A stretch of DNA of 64,000 nucleotides, from assembly GCA_013399895.1 (NCBI GenBank), contig VXBA01003148.1, positions 210-64,209 of the forward strand. The letters run 5' to 3'. This document shows, piece by piece, positions 1-13,300 of this stretch. The translations under genes were made by a program, and so were the position numbers. Under the pieces are notes generated by a model that saw only the letters and a program-made list of their open reading frames with translations, searched no databases and was not told where the DNA came from. Position 1 is the stretch's first letter, and every line of letters begins with the position of its first letter. The stretch is from Serilophus lunatus. Lineage: Eukaryota > Chordata > Aves > Passeriformes > Eurylaimidae.

Positions 1-740
1 AAAAGGTGAAAGCATGAAATTGGGAGGAGCTGTTGACTCCCTCAAAGGCAGAGAGGCCCTGCAGAGAGACCTCCACAAATTGGAGGACTGGGAAATCATC
101 AACCATATGAAGTTCGACAAGGGGAAGTGCTGGATTCTGCACCTGGGATGGGGCAACCCCGGATGTATGTACAGACTGGAGAATGAGATGCTGAAAAACA
201 TTGCAACAGAAAGGGACCTCAGGGTTCTGGTCAATGGCAAGTTTAATATGACTCAGCAGAGCCCTGACAGCCAGGAGGGCCAACCATGTCCTGAAGGGGC
301 ATCAGGCAAAGGATCACCAAGGAAGGGGATTGTCCTGCTCTGCTCTGCACTGGTGGCAGTTTTGGACACTGCAGTACAGGAAAGATACAAAGCTCTTAGA
401 GAGCATCCAAAGGAGAGCAAAGAAGGTGGTGAAGGGCCTTGAGGGGAAGCCATGTGAGGAGAAGCTGAGGTGACTTGATCTGTTTAGCCTGGAGAAGAGA
501 AGATTGAGGGAAGATCTCATCTTCACCCAAAGGGTGTCTGGGCATTGGAACAGGTTCCCCAGGGAAGTGGTCACAGCACCAAGCCTGACAGAGTTCAAGA
601 AGTGTTTGGATGATAGTCTCAGGTACATGGTGTGACTCATGGGGATGGTCCCATACAGGGCCAGGTGTTGGACCCCATCATCTTTGAGAGTCCTTCCAAC
701 TCAGCATATTCTGTGATCCTATTATTCTGTGATTCTGTGA
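1..740 (+). mobile_element. CR1 LINE, 5'-truncated, 3' end complete
   Basis: The first 260 bases translate as the end of the CR1 reverse transcriptase (DSLKGREALQRDLHKLEDWE, HMKFDKGKCWILHLGW, ERDLRVLV). Around 258-264 the frame slips relative to the family pattern: the matching Ala/Arg-rich continuation is found in another frame. The open frame to 442 is therefore partly out of register. The 3' UTR follows (AGAGTTCAAGAAGTGTTTGG, GTTGGACCCCATCATCTTTG) and ends with ATTCTGTGATTCTGTGA at 740. The element runs off the left edge of the window. It is a dead copy in an NPAS3 intron, in the same orientation as the gene. Confidence 0.93.
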
Positions 741-1656
741 ACTTGATCCAAGTCTTTCCACAGTATTCCTGCTTACTGGAATGGGACCAGGCTCTCGTGG
801 CTGAAGTTTCACAAAGACAGGGAGCCTGTGCTACTTGAGACACATCTGACATTTGTCAGCTGCTCCAGATAGACTTGAGACATCTGGAGGCCCAATGGGA
901 AACTGCCATTCCTGTATGCATCTCAGACACAGCAGTGCTGTAGGCCTATGTATGGGCAACTGAATTAAGATTCTGGTCACTTAGAAGTCATCCCTTAAAT
1001 GAAGGGACTGTTCTTCTTAATGCATTTCTAGTAGTTTGTCCCATTAAATTTTCTATAGTAAAGTACTGGGTTTTTCACTACTTCCTTTGAAGGCAATTTT
1101 CAGAAAGTAAAAAATTGAAATTAACTATGCAAATTAAAAATATTGATTACACTATGTTGTGCCCAAACAGTTCAAGTCAACAGATTCCTGTACAAAATCC
1201 AAGTTCTTGTAAATCCACAGCGTATAAAACAGACCAGATATTAAACATGTTCTCCCACTTTTTTGGCTGTTTTATCTAAATTCACCGCTACTTCACTCGT
1301 TTGGCTTTTGCCTGAGCACATGTAATTCTACTACATTAAAATATATGTTGTATATGTCTGAGTTAGTCACTTGTTCTCTCAGTTTCAAACATCTAAGCTT
1401 AACAACATGCACTGTCACATGTGGATGAGAGCCCAGTAACTAAAGTGATTACAAGAATAATCATATCACTATATTTAAATACATATACCATATTTTTATT
1501 TATGAAAAAATGAAATAAATATGCATGTAAGACTTCAGTGTCAAGTTATTTAGAAAAAAGTAAGGATTTGCATAAGACAACCTAACTGTAACTGAGATGC
1601 TGGGCCATATCATCAATTGTTGTATCAGGAAAATTTGGAGAGGGAATGGCAGGGGA

Positions 1657-1715
1657 AACAAACAACCAAAAAAACCCAAAAACCAAACAAAACAAAGCAA
1701 ACAAATAAAAACATT
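1657..1715 (+). repeat. A/C low-complexity tract
   Basis: AACAAACAACCAAAAAAACC and similar A runs with isolated C. An open frame on each strand here is a by-product of the low complexity. Confidence 0.75.
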
Positions 1716-4700
1716 AAAAGAACTAGCTTTCAGCAGAAGTCTGATGGAGTTTAAAGGTTTTATGCTCTTGAATTTTTAATAGGCTTATAGGTCATGAAGA
1801 GTGAATTGGCTTCATCTCGAAAGTAGAATGACAAAAAGAAAAGTTTATTATCTTGTCTGAAAATATTACCTACAAATAAATTCATTAGAGGAAGCCATCC
1901 TTCTTTCTATTTCTTGTGGAAGAACTGCCCTGAGTCTTCCCTTTTGCAGTGAGACTTTGGCCAGAACCCAGCACTATTCCTCTTGAATAAAGGAAAGAAC
2001 AGAACTAAGCCATCAAAAGTCTGGAGACCCATTCTTAACTTCTTCAGCTTTTCAGTAAATAGCAAAGTAGAAATTTTAAGAGTCTTATCAAGTCACCTAC
2101 AAGTGCCATGAGTTTCAGATCCAAATCTGATTATTCAGGAATTCAAGTTCCTGCCTATAACTGGTACAGCTTATAGCAAAAATATTACTCCACAGCATCT
2201 TTTAGAAACAGTATTGTCTTGCAAGAATAAATAAGCCTCTACCACCCACAATGTTTAATAAACAGTTCAGATAGTCCTAACTTTTGCAAGCTGCTGAGCG
2301 CACCAGCAATACTCAAGAGAACACGTGTAGAATTTGCTTGATCTGTGCTCATCAAGTGGTCTCCAGGCAGGCTCTCAGTGTCCATAGATAGGCCCAAATG
2401 TTTCATCTAAATAGTCTAAGGATCTTCAGCAGTTTCCTAGACCAAGTTTAGCTTCCAGTATTTGCCCATGTTCAGCCTGCAATCAGCCTGAACCCACTTC
2501 ACTTGAAACCATGCATTTGCGCAAGTGCTAAGTATAGTAACTTGTACTTATTGGAAATAAATTAACTTGTAGCTTTTGAATTGTATTTGCTGGGCTAGTA
2601 GTTGTGAAAATCTACCTTTTAATGGTCAAATTTGATCTCTAAGTTATCAAGAGAGAATAGGCAATAGTGTTTTTTTGAGAGTTGCTTTTCTGATTAAATA
2701 CAGTTAAATACTTAAGGTAAAATTTTCCTAGAAAGTCTTTTAGTGCTTGTTACAGACAACAAAATGCACAGAAGAAATAAAAGCATTTACAAAAGATGCA
2801 TCTAGATCAACTGAAAATGGTAAATTTATATTACATAATTACTCATCTGCATATAATGATTATCAGTTGCCTATGCGAAAGTTTATAGACAAGAAAATGT
2901 GAGAAGAGGTTTGCAAGTTTAGACGATAATATGAAAAGACAGCTCCCTTTTCCTTACTGTTCTCTTATTTTGTTTCTCTTTTAAGTGTTGGATGTATAGT
3001 TGGTGCTTGAGAATGTCTCTTAAAAGCTGTATGGATACAAGGAAGTGAAATGAAAGCCAAGTGAAAACTTACTGAAATGCCACAAAATCGAGAAATTCTT
3101 GTATGTTAAACCATAAGGGTTTTTTTTTCCACCAATCCCCTGAAATTCTTTCTTGGTGTTTGGTTTTCCCTCTGCAACTTCTGGTCCTCCTGAGAATGAG
3201 AAGGCTATCTTTTATCTATTTGGCATTCGAAAATGCAGTTTTCTCACCTCATTTTTAATGCATGTCAGGGAAAAAACAAAACAAAGCACAAAACAACCCC
3301 AAACAAACATGAGTTGGTGAATATTTATTCAGCCTAGTGTGGCATCTTTTTGTTATTTAAGACATAAATCAAATTTGGAACTTCTTTTTTTCCTGGGGGA
3401 CAAATTGTTTATCTGAATTTGAATGTACTTGTGAATCAGACATAGAGATAGTACTAGAGTGCTATTCCTGTGTAGGAGCAACTGTTTGCATTGTTTTACA
3501 TTGTTTTGCTCTATAGTTTTAAGGTAGTCAGTACCTCTGCAGATCAGTGCAGGATTAGAGCCATGGACCTCAGTCCTCCAGACAGCTATGGGCATGTTTA
3601 TGTCTCATCAGAACATCAGAAGTACTCCTCCAGCATGTGAAGTTAAACGGTGCATGACTGGTTTGTGGGGTCTGAGCCCAAGATTTTTCCCCAGGCAAAG
3701 CCCATTGAAGGATCAGAGCTACAAGGCTCGTTCACAAATACTTAGAAAAAGATAACAAAATAACTTTATGAACTGGGTACTAATTCATGCTATCTTCCCA
3801 TTTGGTTCTGTGGCTCTTAATTAACCCTTTTAACATTTGTGACTCTTTTGTGCCAGTATAGTGCATTCAGCAGCTTCACAATGTTTGAAATGGAAAATAT
3901 ATTCCTTGTGTCTAGAAATCTCATCCTGCAGCTTTGGGAGTGGAAAGAGAAAAGGTTTATTCCTTTAGTAGTATCTGCAGAAGATATTTAAGGACACACA
4001 AAGGCAAGTGCTTTCCCAACAGAGTACACAGTTACCTGCTTTGCAAACACAATCCAGACTTACTACCTATACTTCTAGGCCTGACAATGTAAAATATTTT
4101 CATTTGCATGCACTAAGCATTGACTTTTATCACATGAATAGCTTTCTAAACCCAAAATTTCAGAAGTTTATAACTCAACAGTAGGTTTAAACTCAGTAAA
4201 TTCTGGCCAGGAGCCCTATTTTTATGTGTAAAAGATATCTACAGTGTCAAATCAAGCAGGCCTTTTTTATTTCAGGCTTTTTTAATGGTCTCAGATTATA
4301 AATTAAAAAAAATCAAAAATTAGTTGCTTGATTTTAATTCTGCCTCCTTTGACATAACTAGAAAAAAAATCAAAAGGCTGACTGATAGGCATTTAAAACC
4401 AACTCTTGAGGACACATAATGGACCATATTCCATATATTCCTGTGCAAATCTCACTGACATCAACAAATGTGTTCTGTACACATCCTATTTTTGAAATCC
4501 TGTGTGCATAATCACCATTAGCATTGTTTAGTATATACCACGTGTAGGTGCAACTCTGAATGCATATTTGTACAGTCAGCCATAATGGTTGTCTCCTGAG
4601 AGAAATTCAAAATGCTGTTCTTAAGCTGTTCTGGACTTTTAGGTAACTAATCCCATCTCACACGTACACTTTCAGATACTTTTTGTTCAAGAAAATCGAA

Positions 4701-6549
4701 CACTTCATAATACATATTTATATGACAGACACTGTTCCAACCTGTTAGATAAATTATATGCATTTTATAACACTCAGTTACAAAGATGTATATGTTTGTA
4801 GATATTATAATAACAGCAAAATTATGTGAAACTTACGATATAAAAAATGAGCCCAAAAAATGTCAATGCCTATACCATACTGTATGTCAGATGTTTTCCT
4901 TTCTTTCATAAAGCTATATGAAAGAGAAACTTTAATTTCAATTGCTTGGGAATGGTGGATCCATATTATAGCATGATCTTTTTTTCTAGCATGATATATT
5001 GTGTGTTTAACATTACTTCTGTATGTTTAGGTAATTACCATTAAAATACAGGAGGATATATTGTACTTATTGCCTGTGCTAGAGCATAATGTGCTGGACT
5101 ACGACAACTACACTTGTTAAGCTGATTTTAGCATTTCTTCACACAGCAGGAAGCATTCATGCTGTGGTTTCTTAATGTACTCTTTAACTACTGCACTGTA
5201 CTGCACAATGAAAATAATATTTAATCATGATCTTCATCTTACCAGTACCGCTGCTATGCCAGTGACTCTGGCTGCTGTTTCAGGGTTTCACTATCCCATA
5301 CTCTGAAACACATACCTTTCTTTTCAGAGTTATATTTCTTATATGATATTGCTGAACAGAGCTGAATTTTTTGAGGACAGGTTTGTTGCAAGGATTGTGA
5401 TGGCTTTACATTTGTTCAGGTCTCCAATGACCCGCACCAGTAAATGTGAAAGAAAGAACAGCAGAATGGCATACTTTCCCATTTCCATCATGTTTAAAAA
5501 AAAAAACCCTCTAAATTAAGTCTAACCTTAAATGTATAATCTGTCCTTGGGAGGAAAAATGAAAAAAAAAAAAAGAGAGTATAGCATCTTCAAGCTCTTG
5601 GCATCCCTTACGAGAAAAAATTGGTTCTAAGGGTCTCTGATCTTGTGTTTTAGTAAAATAGAACTGCACGGCTGACTGACAGTTCTGATCTAAAGCATTT
5701 ACGTTTAAGTTTTGATCTCTCTGCTTTTGATTAAAACTAATGAGCTCATTTAATTCAAAATGGGAATCTCTGATAAGAGAAATAAGGTTGATGTGATTGG
5801 ATTAGAGGGGCAAATTAAACTCTTAGAGCAGAAGTTTGTGCTTATATAGTGTATTAAAAAGCTGTTGGCGTATTATGGTGTGTTAGATGATGAGAAAAAT
5901 TTCATAGTAATTCATATTTAATCAGAAGAAATGAAAGTACTAAATATAACATGGCTCTGCTTTTCCCTCGAGTGATAAAGAGCTGTACATTTAAAATGAC
6001 ATCAAATTCATGCTCTCTAAAACAAAAAAAGTCTTAGAGACACTAAAGAAATGGGCACTGTTGTCAGTTATTACAATATAGCTGAAGTCACAAACACAAG
6101 ACAACTTGACCACATTAAATCAAGGACAATTCAATATAATCCTTAGCTCACAAACAAGTTTTTGTGTTTCTGTTGACTGCATAGCAATTGCATTTTAAAT
6201 ACCTGAATACTTGAATACTTTCTAGTCTTGAACAGTTAGTAGTTTTTATGATTCTCCTAAAAATAGCAGAATAATTCCGAAATAATTTTTGTCTTCCTTG
6301 TTAACTGCTCACTGAAACTGAAAGTTTGTGTAATTCCAATAATGATTGTTTATTGTAAGCTGCTCCAGAATTTTCCCAATTACAATATCTGGAGGAGAGG
6401 TTGTTTATAAGGCCTAAAAAATAGCAACAATAAAGAATGTTTGAAAAATATCTCAGTGCTGACTGGATTTGTATATGCTCTTTTATCATGGTTTATAGTA
6501 TTCACTATGTTAAGTGGCTGCATTTGAGGAAGTAAGAATCACGGGCAGA

Positions 6550-6587
6550 TTAGTTAGTTAGCTAGCTAGCTAGCTAGCTTGTTAGTT
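6550..6587 (+). repeat. TTAG/TAGC microsatellite
   Basis: Four TTAG-type units pass into about five TAGC units (GCTAGCTAGCTAGCTAGCTT). An imperfect copy of the right flank (GTTAGTTGTGAGCAAGAA at 6581-6598) recurs at 6612-6629 as GTTAGTTGCGAGCAATAA, a short local duplication with a 31-base period. Confidence 0.85.
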
Positions 6588-6739
6588 GTGAGCAAGAAAC
6601 TAACAGCTGCAGTTAGTTGCGAGCAATAAATATCTCTTCAGATGGACTAAAAAGATATTTCATTAATGGCTAATTAGTCATCAATAATTGATGATCATTA
6701 TGACAATACTATGTGTTATTTACTTGAGAATCTTTGCCT

Positions 6740-6880
6740 TCAGGCTGTTTGGTGCTTTATTGATAATAAGGTCCCTAATTTCTCCTCAGTATTGGGGAAA
6801 CCAAGGCACTCAAATCCAGCAGTGACTCACCTCATGTATCATTGGCATTGAGGAGTGGAAACTAGGGAATAAACACTTGC
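6740..6880 (-). mobile_element. possible MIR-like SINE fragment
   Basis: GATAATAAGGTCCCTAATTT followed by ATTGGGGAAACCAAGGCACT and GCAGTGACTCACCTCAT resembles the reverse complement of the MIR-type head and middle (GGGGAAACTGAGGCAC, AAGTGACTTGCCC). The match is short and gapped, so this is a tentative call. Confidence 0.35.
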
Positions 6881-7249
6881 AAAATTTGCACTCCTGTGAA
6901 AGGAGACTTTGCCTTTCATAAAATACTGAAGAACAGTTTTTAAAACAATGTCATATCGTAACAAAATCATTCAATCATAAAATTGTGCAAGAAAGAGTTA
7001 ATGAGACTCTGTTAAAAATTCTATGGAAAAAATAACTTGAAAATGAGACTTACTGAGTATAGGTATACTTTTCAATTTTATTTTTTTTTGCTAAATAAAC
7101 ACTTTCTAAACGAGTTAGACTGATTACAACACTCTTAGCATCCATCAGTCATTTATTTTTAGAGAGTTCAAGGATTGCACCTGAAAAATAGCTTAGAGGG
7201 GATGTATAAAATCTAAATTATGTGTATATGTATTTTTTCTATTCCCTAG

Positions 7250-7368
7250 TGGAATCTACAAGCCCCAGTTTACTAGCCACTGACAACACCCTAGAGCGCT
7301 CTTTTTTCATCCGAATGAAATCTACACTGACCAAGCGAGGAGTGCACATCAAATCATCAGGATACAAG
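7250..7368 (+). CDS. NPAS3: NPAS3 exon (first in window): end of PAS-A region / linker
   Basis: The acceptor is a pyrimidine-rich tract ending CCCTAG at 7249; the donor is AAG|GTAAGG at 7369. The exon starts with the last two bases of a split codon (TG, consistent with valine) and ends in phase 0. It has 39 full codons beginning ESTSPSLLATDNTLERSFF and ending VHIKSSGYK. The serine-rich start is the variable spacer after the first PAS fold. The FFIRMKSTLTKRG part is a conserved beta-strand segment of NPAS1/NPAS3 PAS-A. The other two frames hit stops within the first dozen codons, which fixes the phase. The preceding exon is not visible between 1 and 7249 and should lie further upstream. Confidence 0.95.
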
Positions 7369-10300
7369 GTAAGGTTTGCACTGTAGCATGAAATACTGAC
7401 ATCTTAAAATTATGTTCATTTATGTTCCAGGAACACCTTAATAGATAGAAAAAGGAGACATTTCACATTTGCATGTGTCTCATTCCTTTTGTTAAAAGAA
7501 TCATTAATACAATATTTCTAGCCTGAGGTTTGACTTTGGTACTACACACCCATTAAATTGATTGTTACTATGATAAACATTGATGATAACAGCATGATAA
7601 CCTTCAAAAGAGCAACACTTCCAAAGTAAAGGTATCTTTTACCAAAGCAGATGAGTCAGAGTATCGCTTTTCCTATAGTGGAAAATTACTGCTTATTTCA
7701 TCTTGGGGTTATGTTTTTTCCAGAGAAGGGAGGATTACTTCATGCAGACAGTATGCTAAAGCTATTTCATTTTGCTGCCATCCCAGCTCAAGGAAACAAG
7801 CTTTTCCACCATTTTTCTTTCATTGTCTGTCTGAGGGGCATCTGCTGCTGGGGATCATATTTGCTGAATTTCAGACTCTTTTAAGATATGAAAGTCTCTT
7901 GTTCCTTATCAGCAGTAATCTCATTTTTCTTCAGTCATATATCACTCATAGTGCCTGTAGCTATCAGTGGCTTTGCAGTATACTGAAACTAGAAGGAAAG
8001 GCACATTTTTAACATTGTCAACTTGTGGAATGAAATATGTCATCCATTAAGTTTTATAGAAGACAAAAGAGCGGTGCAAGAAAGGAAGTCTGAGAAGGTG
8101 TGTGTATTTACAGAAGTTGCTTGTCAATGTTAATTTAAAAACTTTCACAAGCATTTTTTCAGTTTCAGGGGAAGATTTAGAGGAGCTTTAAAGTAAAATT
8201 CCCCAACTCACTTTTGCCAAAAAATTGTCTGTGAATATAGCATCGTTATACCTGAGCAGTAAAAATCTGGTGGAAATGTCTTCTTTGCAAGCAAATGACT
8301 GGTAGTCTTTCTGTTGGATGATTTCCGTGACAAGACAATTGAAGTAGTTGCTAGTAGAAGTTTTAAGTCCAAACTAGTGATTTCTTAAGGCATCAAAAGT
8401 TTTGATCTGCTTAATTGTCAAAACCTGAAAGAATGTACTGAGTACTTCATGCTGACTAGTTTCCAAGTCTCAGGAGGTGTCTAGACTAGGAAGTGTACTG
8501 ACAGTCTTATGAGGCAGAAGGCAAATGACTGACTGGTCAGTTAATGGAGTTACAGAATGGCTGAGTTTGGAAGAGATCTTAAAGGTCCTTTAGTTCCAAC
8601 CTCCCTGGCATAGGCAAGGACACCTTCCACTAGATGAGATTTCTCAAAGCCCAGTCCAACCAGACCCTGAACAATTCCATGGATAGGATATCCATCACTT
8701 CTGTGGACAATTTGTTATAGTATCTCACCTCTGTCACAGTAAAGAATTTTTTCTTCTTATCTAATCTAAACCTAGCATCTTTCTGTTTAATGCCATTCCC
8801 CCTTGTCCTGTCACTGCATACACTTGTAAAAAGTCCCTCTACCAGCTCTCCTGTAGACCCCCTTTAGTTACTAGAAATCTGCTATAAGTTAACTTGAAGC
8901 CTTCTCCAGGTTGAAAAATCCCAATTCTCTCAGCCTATCTTAGAGGAAAGGTGTACCATCCCTCTAAACATCTTCATGGACCTCCTCTGGTCTTGTGTTA
9001 TGGGCCCCAGAGCTGGACACAATACTCCAGGTGGGGTCTCATCAGAGTGGAGTAGAGGGGGAGGGTCACCTCCCTTGACCTGCTGGCCATGCTGCTTTTG
9101 CTCAGGATACAACTGGCCTTCTGGGCTTCAAGCACACACTGCCAACTTGTGTACAGCCTCTTATCTCCTGGCATCCAAAAGTCCTTCTCCTCAGGGCTGC
9201 TCTTAATCCATTCTCTGCCTAGCCTGTATTTGTGCTTGGGACTGCCCCGACTCAGGGACCTTGCACTTGTTCTTGTAGAACTTTATGAGGTCTGCAGAGG
9301 CCCACCTCTTAAGTCTGTCAGGTCGCTCCCTTCCTCCCAGCATGTGAACAGCACCACACTGCTTCTTCAGATCATTGCTTGAATTCTAATGATGGCATGG
9401 TCCACCCAGGCTAGGTCAGTTAGATTGATAGAGAACTTGCTTTGCAGGATATTTTTGATGCAACAGTAATTGGTAAAAAGAATTTGTCTGTGGATTTTTT
9501 AGTGTGACATTTTTTACCAGATATAGGTGACAGAAAAAGCAAGACATTGAGTGACTCTGTCATTTTCTCTCTTGGACTCCTGTGAATCTGTTAGTCCAGA
9601 ATCAAAATGGGACTGACTTCACAAGGTGGAGTTTTTACTCATTGCAACACAGTTTTTGACATTTACAGTAGACTCATTACTCAAAAGACACAGTAATGTC
9701 TATCACACAAATACAATTTAATTTCTCTTAAAACTGTTGATTTCTCACACGTAAAACCATAACTGAGATGTCTCAAGTAGAGCAAAATGAGTTTTGAAAG
9801 ATAAGATATCACTTTTTAGCCAGTTTTTCCTGAACAAAATAAATGGATAAAATGAAAAATCTGACAGTCAATAAAACATCTGGGGTTTTCCAAATTTTTT
9901 CATGAAGCAGGTCAGCTTGAGTAAAATTGCATAAACAGTGTACAAGCCCTAGGCAGGGGTAAAAATAGATGTGTAGTGCCTGTGTTTTTTGAAGGATTTA
10001 AGGATTTTGTAATTGACAGTGTTTGGCTGAATTCAGCTATGTCCAGCCATATGAATTGTACTTTTGACAGTTTTTCAAAACCATGGTTATTGGCTGTCTG
10101 TGCACCATGGAAGGATCACTATCCATAGCCATAGCAAGCCCCAGAAAAATATTGCATTCATTTTAGAAGAGTTGGATAAAGCGGATATCCTTTTAACTGA
10201 GTGTTAAGAACTGCTTTGTTTAAACATCATTCTCAGTTGGTGTATCAGGCATGCATAATAAAACTCAATTGCTACAGTGAATGTCACTTTTAGGAATGTT

Positions 10301-13300
10301 ACCAATTTAGTCATTAATTTTTTAAAGTCTTGAATTTATTAAGGTACATATGTTACCAAAATTATGAGCCATCCATGAGGCTTATGAATGGACCTATTTA
10401 AGAAATTATCAAAGGAAAAATAGTTGCATAATATAGACAACGATCATGAGAAAAGCTGGCTAAGTTCTGCATCTGAGGTCACTGAAAGGACTCCAACCCC
10501 TACTCAGGAAACCCTATACCATCTAGAATTACGTGCAGTAGAGTTCCTGCAGGAAATCCTCACAGAGCAGGCTGATTCAGGAGCAACTCTTTCCTACCTT
10601 CAGTGCACAACAGAACACTGAATTTTCCATCTGAAGAAAGCTTTTGGCTAACACCTTCCCTTGAGCTATTTGGTTATTGTGGGTGGGTAACCCTCCTGAA
10701 TTAGCATACAACCATTCACTGGAAGCAGTGCACTAGGAACTCTGTATGTTATGAGTCAAATTTCAGATCTATCAAAGATATTCAGATGCCTGTGGATTCA
10801 GTCCTCCAGGAGTGACAAAAGTTTTTTGTCTTTGTGAGTAGTGTCTTGATCCAAACTTTTGCTGAGCTCAGAACCAAATTGCCACTTTTCCTTGCTTTGC
10901 AGACTGCTTGTGAATGTTTTCTGTAGACAGCAAATGAATGAGGTGATCCACAAGATGCTTAGCCAGTTTTCAGAATGAGTGATCCCTGCCTTAGGAAGAT
11001 CACATAAAAGTGAAAACAGTCAGAGAATGAAATTGATTAATCATGCAGGTTGATCTAGTGAAGGTTAATATTCTGTCACAAGAAATGTTGGACAAAAAAT
11101 CAGACCGATAAACTTACATATATGTATACGGCAAAGAGATCCTGTTCTAGACCACTGTGATATGAGAACCTATTTTATAGTCCCTTCCTGGATTGATATA
11201 ACTAGTTCTGAATTATATGTAAAGATGAAAGTAATGGCTTTTTTGCCATTAATTCTGTTACCTTAAAAGTCTAAGTGGAAAAGTAGTTCCATAATTAATC
11301 CTCACTCTCTGTTTCCCTTTCATTGTTCACCAGCACTTAATATTTTTCCTTCTTAATTAATATTCCTTCTTAATATTTTTAGGCTCAGAGGGTTGTAGCA
11401 AAAGAGTTTATGTAAAGTACTAGAGAGTTATTAATTTTTCAGTTAATAAATTTAAAATCTTTAAAAACAGTAAAATAGAATTTAGTTGAAAACAAATAAA
11501 AAACCAAATTGAAACAAATTTAAAAAATTGTAAATGAATAAAAAAATTATAACCGCATTCACTGCAAAACTCAGAATGTATTACCATTACAGCTGTTGTA
11601 TAAGATACACGCTAGAGAGACTTACTGTTTTTTCACTGCTGATAATGTATCATATCTTCCTTTCAGTTTTTTTCATCAGTGGCAGACATTTTTGTATTCA
11701 ATTTGGATTTTATCTTCCTTTTATCTCCTTTTTCATTTGTTTTCCTCCATTTGAGGATCACAGTTCTGTCCAGTTAACAGTTATTCCAACCTTCAATTTT
11801 TCTATTGTCTGACTTACTCAGGCATATGTCAAAGCTGATTTTAATTCAAAATAACTTTGTTTCAGGTCCAGTGATACATTTCCTATTTCCATGTATTATC
11901 CTATTATTGTTTCGTCATGTTTACTCGCATGTCAGATTGTGCTAGGATTTTCTTTGTTCAAACTTGTAGGGCCTGATAATGCTCTCCCGGACAAAGCATA
12001 ACTAGTGGATCAAGAAGTAGTCAAAGCACTGAACATCATTAAACCAGTAGTTGCCAGTAGTTTCCATCTCATCAACTCATCAGATGTGTTAGTATATATC
12101 CAGACATACTTCTCTATCATTTTATAGCGTAGACTTCTCATGATAAGCTATTACAGAAGTGGATAAGCAAACATGAGGAAATTCCCTCGCACTTCTACTG
12201 TCACTGTGGCAATCTCTGACTTTGGGATAACCATCTGTTGCCTCTCCATCTCCCATGAATTTGGAAATCAGACTTCCTGGAGACATACCAGCAGAGTTAA
12301 GGACATCTTAAAAAACCTTCAGGCTGTCCCTTCCAGTGAGATACTGCATAAAAATAAGTAAATTGCTACATATTTTAAAAAAACCCGTCAAGTTTAGTTT
12401 AGAAATTCTGATGTTTTGTTGCGTGTTTAGTGTCTGTATTTCAGTAATGGAGGATGCAAGTTTGGTTAGCTATATCCTATACATCAAATTGCTGTAAATC
12501 AAAATATTTTAACTAATATTTAAAATTCCAGAAAAGTGTTTTCACAAATTAGTCTTTGTAGTCCACATGAATTCATCTTTTTTTTTTTGTGCAACAGTAT
12601 CCTTCTACCGACTTGGTTAAAATGAAAAATTCTCTGAGACTCTACTCTCAGATTTCATATTTAAAATCATAAAGTTAGAATTCTTTGCATTCCAATTCTG
12701 AGGATGGAAAACTAAATTTCTTGTAGAAATTTTATGCCTGTCACACTTCTATTATGAGTCTTTTCCATGCTGTTTCTGCATTAATTCACAATTTAATTTT
12801 TTTTCAGAAGAACTTGAAGAATTGGGCAATATTTGTTAATCTCAGTTGTGTACTAGAATTAAGTGCGGTTTTTGGTAAAATTAATCCAAGAGGGCAAGGG
12901 AGTCAAAAACCGTGTTAGAGAGACAAAATTATTACATTGCATTGACCTTGTTGTAGTGTTTTCTTTGTTCAATCCAAAATTGAAATTATTGTTTCCCAGC
13001 CAGTGAAAGTGAAAAGTGGAAGTGAACAGTGAAAAGTGAAAGCAAGAGTAAAGGTGAACAGGGAACATGAAAAGTGAAAGTGGAAATGAACCGTGAACGT
13101 GAAAAGTGAAAGTGAAAGTAAATTTGCCTGGAATTCAGCAACAAGATGTCCCTATTCCAAAATCACTTTAAGGACCCCGTATATTATAGCGGAAAACCAC
13201 CTTCAATTTCACGGGAATAGGAAGGTAGACGAATGAGAAAGCAGCTGGGTTTTTGCATAATAGTCTGATGATTAGTACATTTCTTGGAAGCAGGCTATGT

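Larger units (their letters stand above)
741..7249 (+). other. NPAS3 intron, part upstream of the first visible exon
   Basis: AT-rich intron sequence after the CR1 copy. It holds A/C tracts, the TAGC microsatellite and the possible MIR-like fragment listed separately. A 17-base near-palindrome TCATCAATAATTGATGA lies at 6678-6694 among TAAT motifs. I looked here for the preceding NPAS3 exon (the serine-rich PAS-A spacer) and did not find it. Confidence 0.8.

Noticed and set aside
14..442. 142-codon open frame at the left edge
   Set aside because: It is the end of the CR1 reverse transcriptase plus an out-of-frame continuation, not a host gene.
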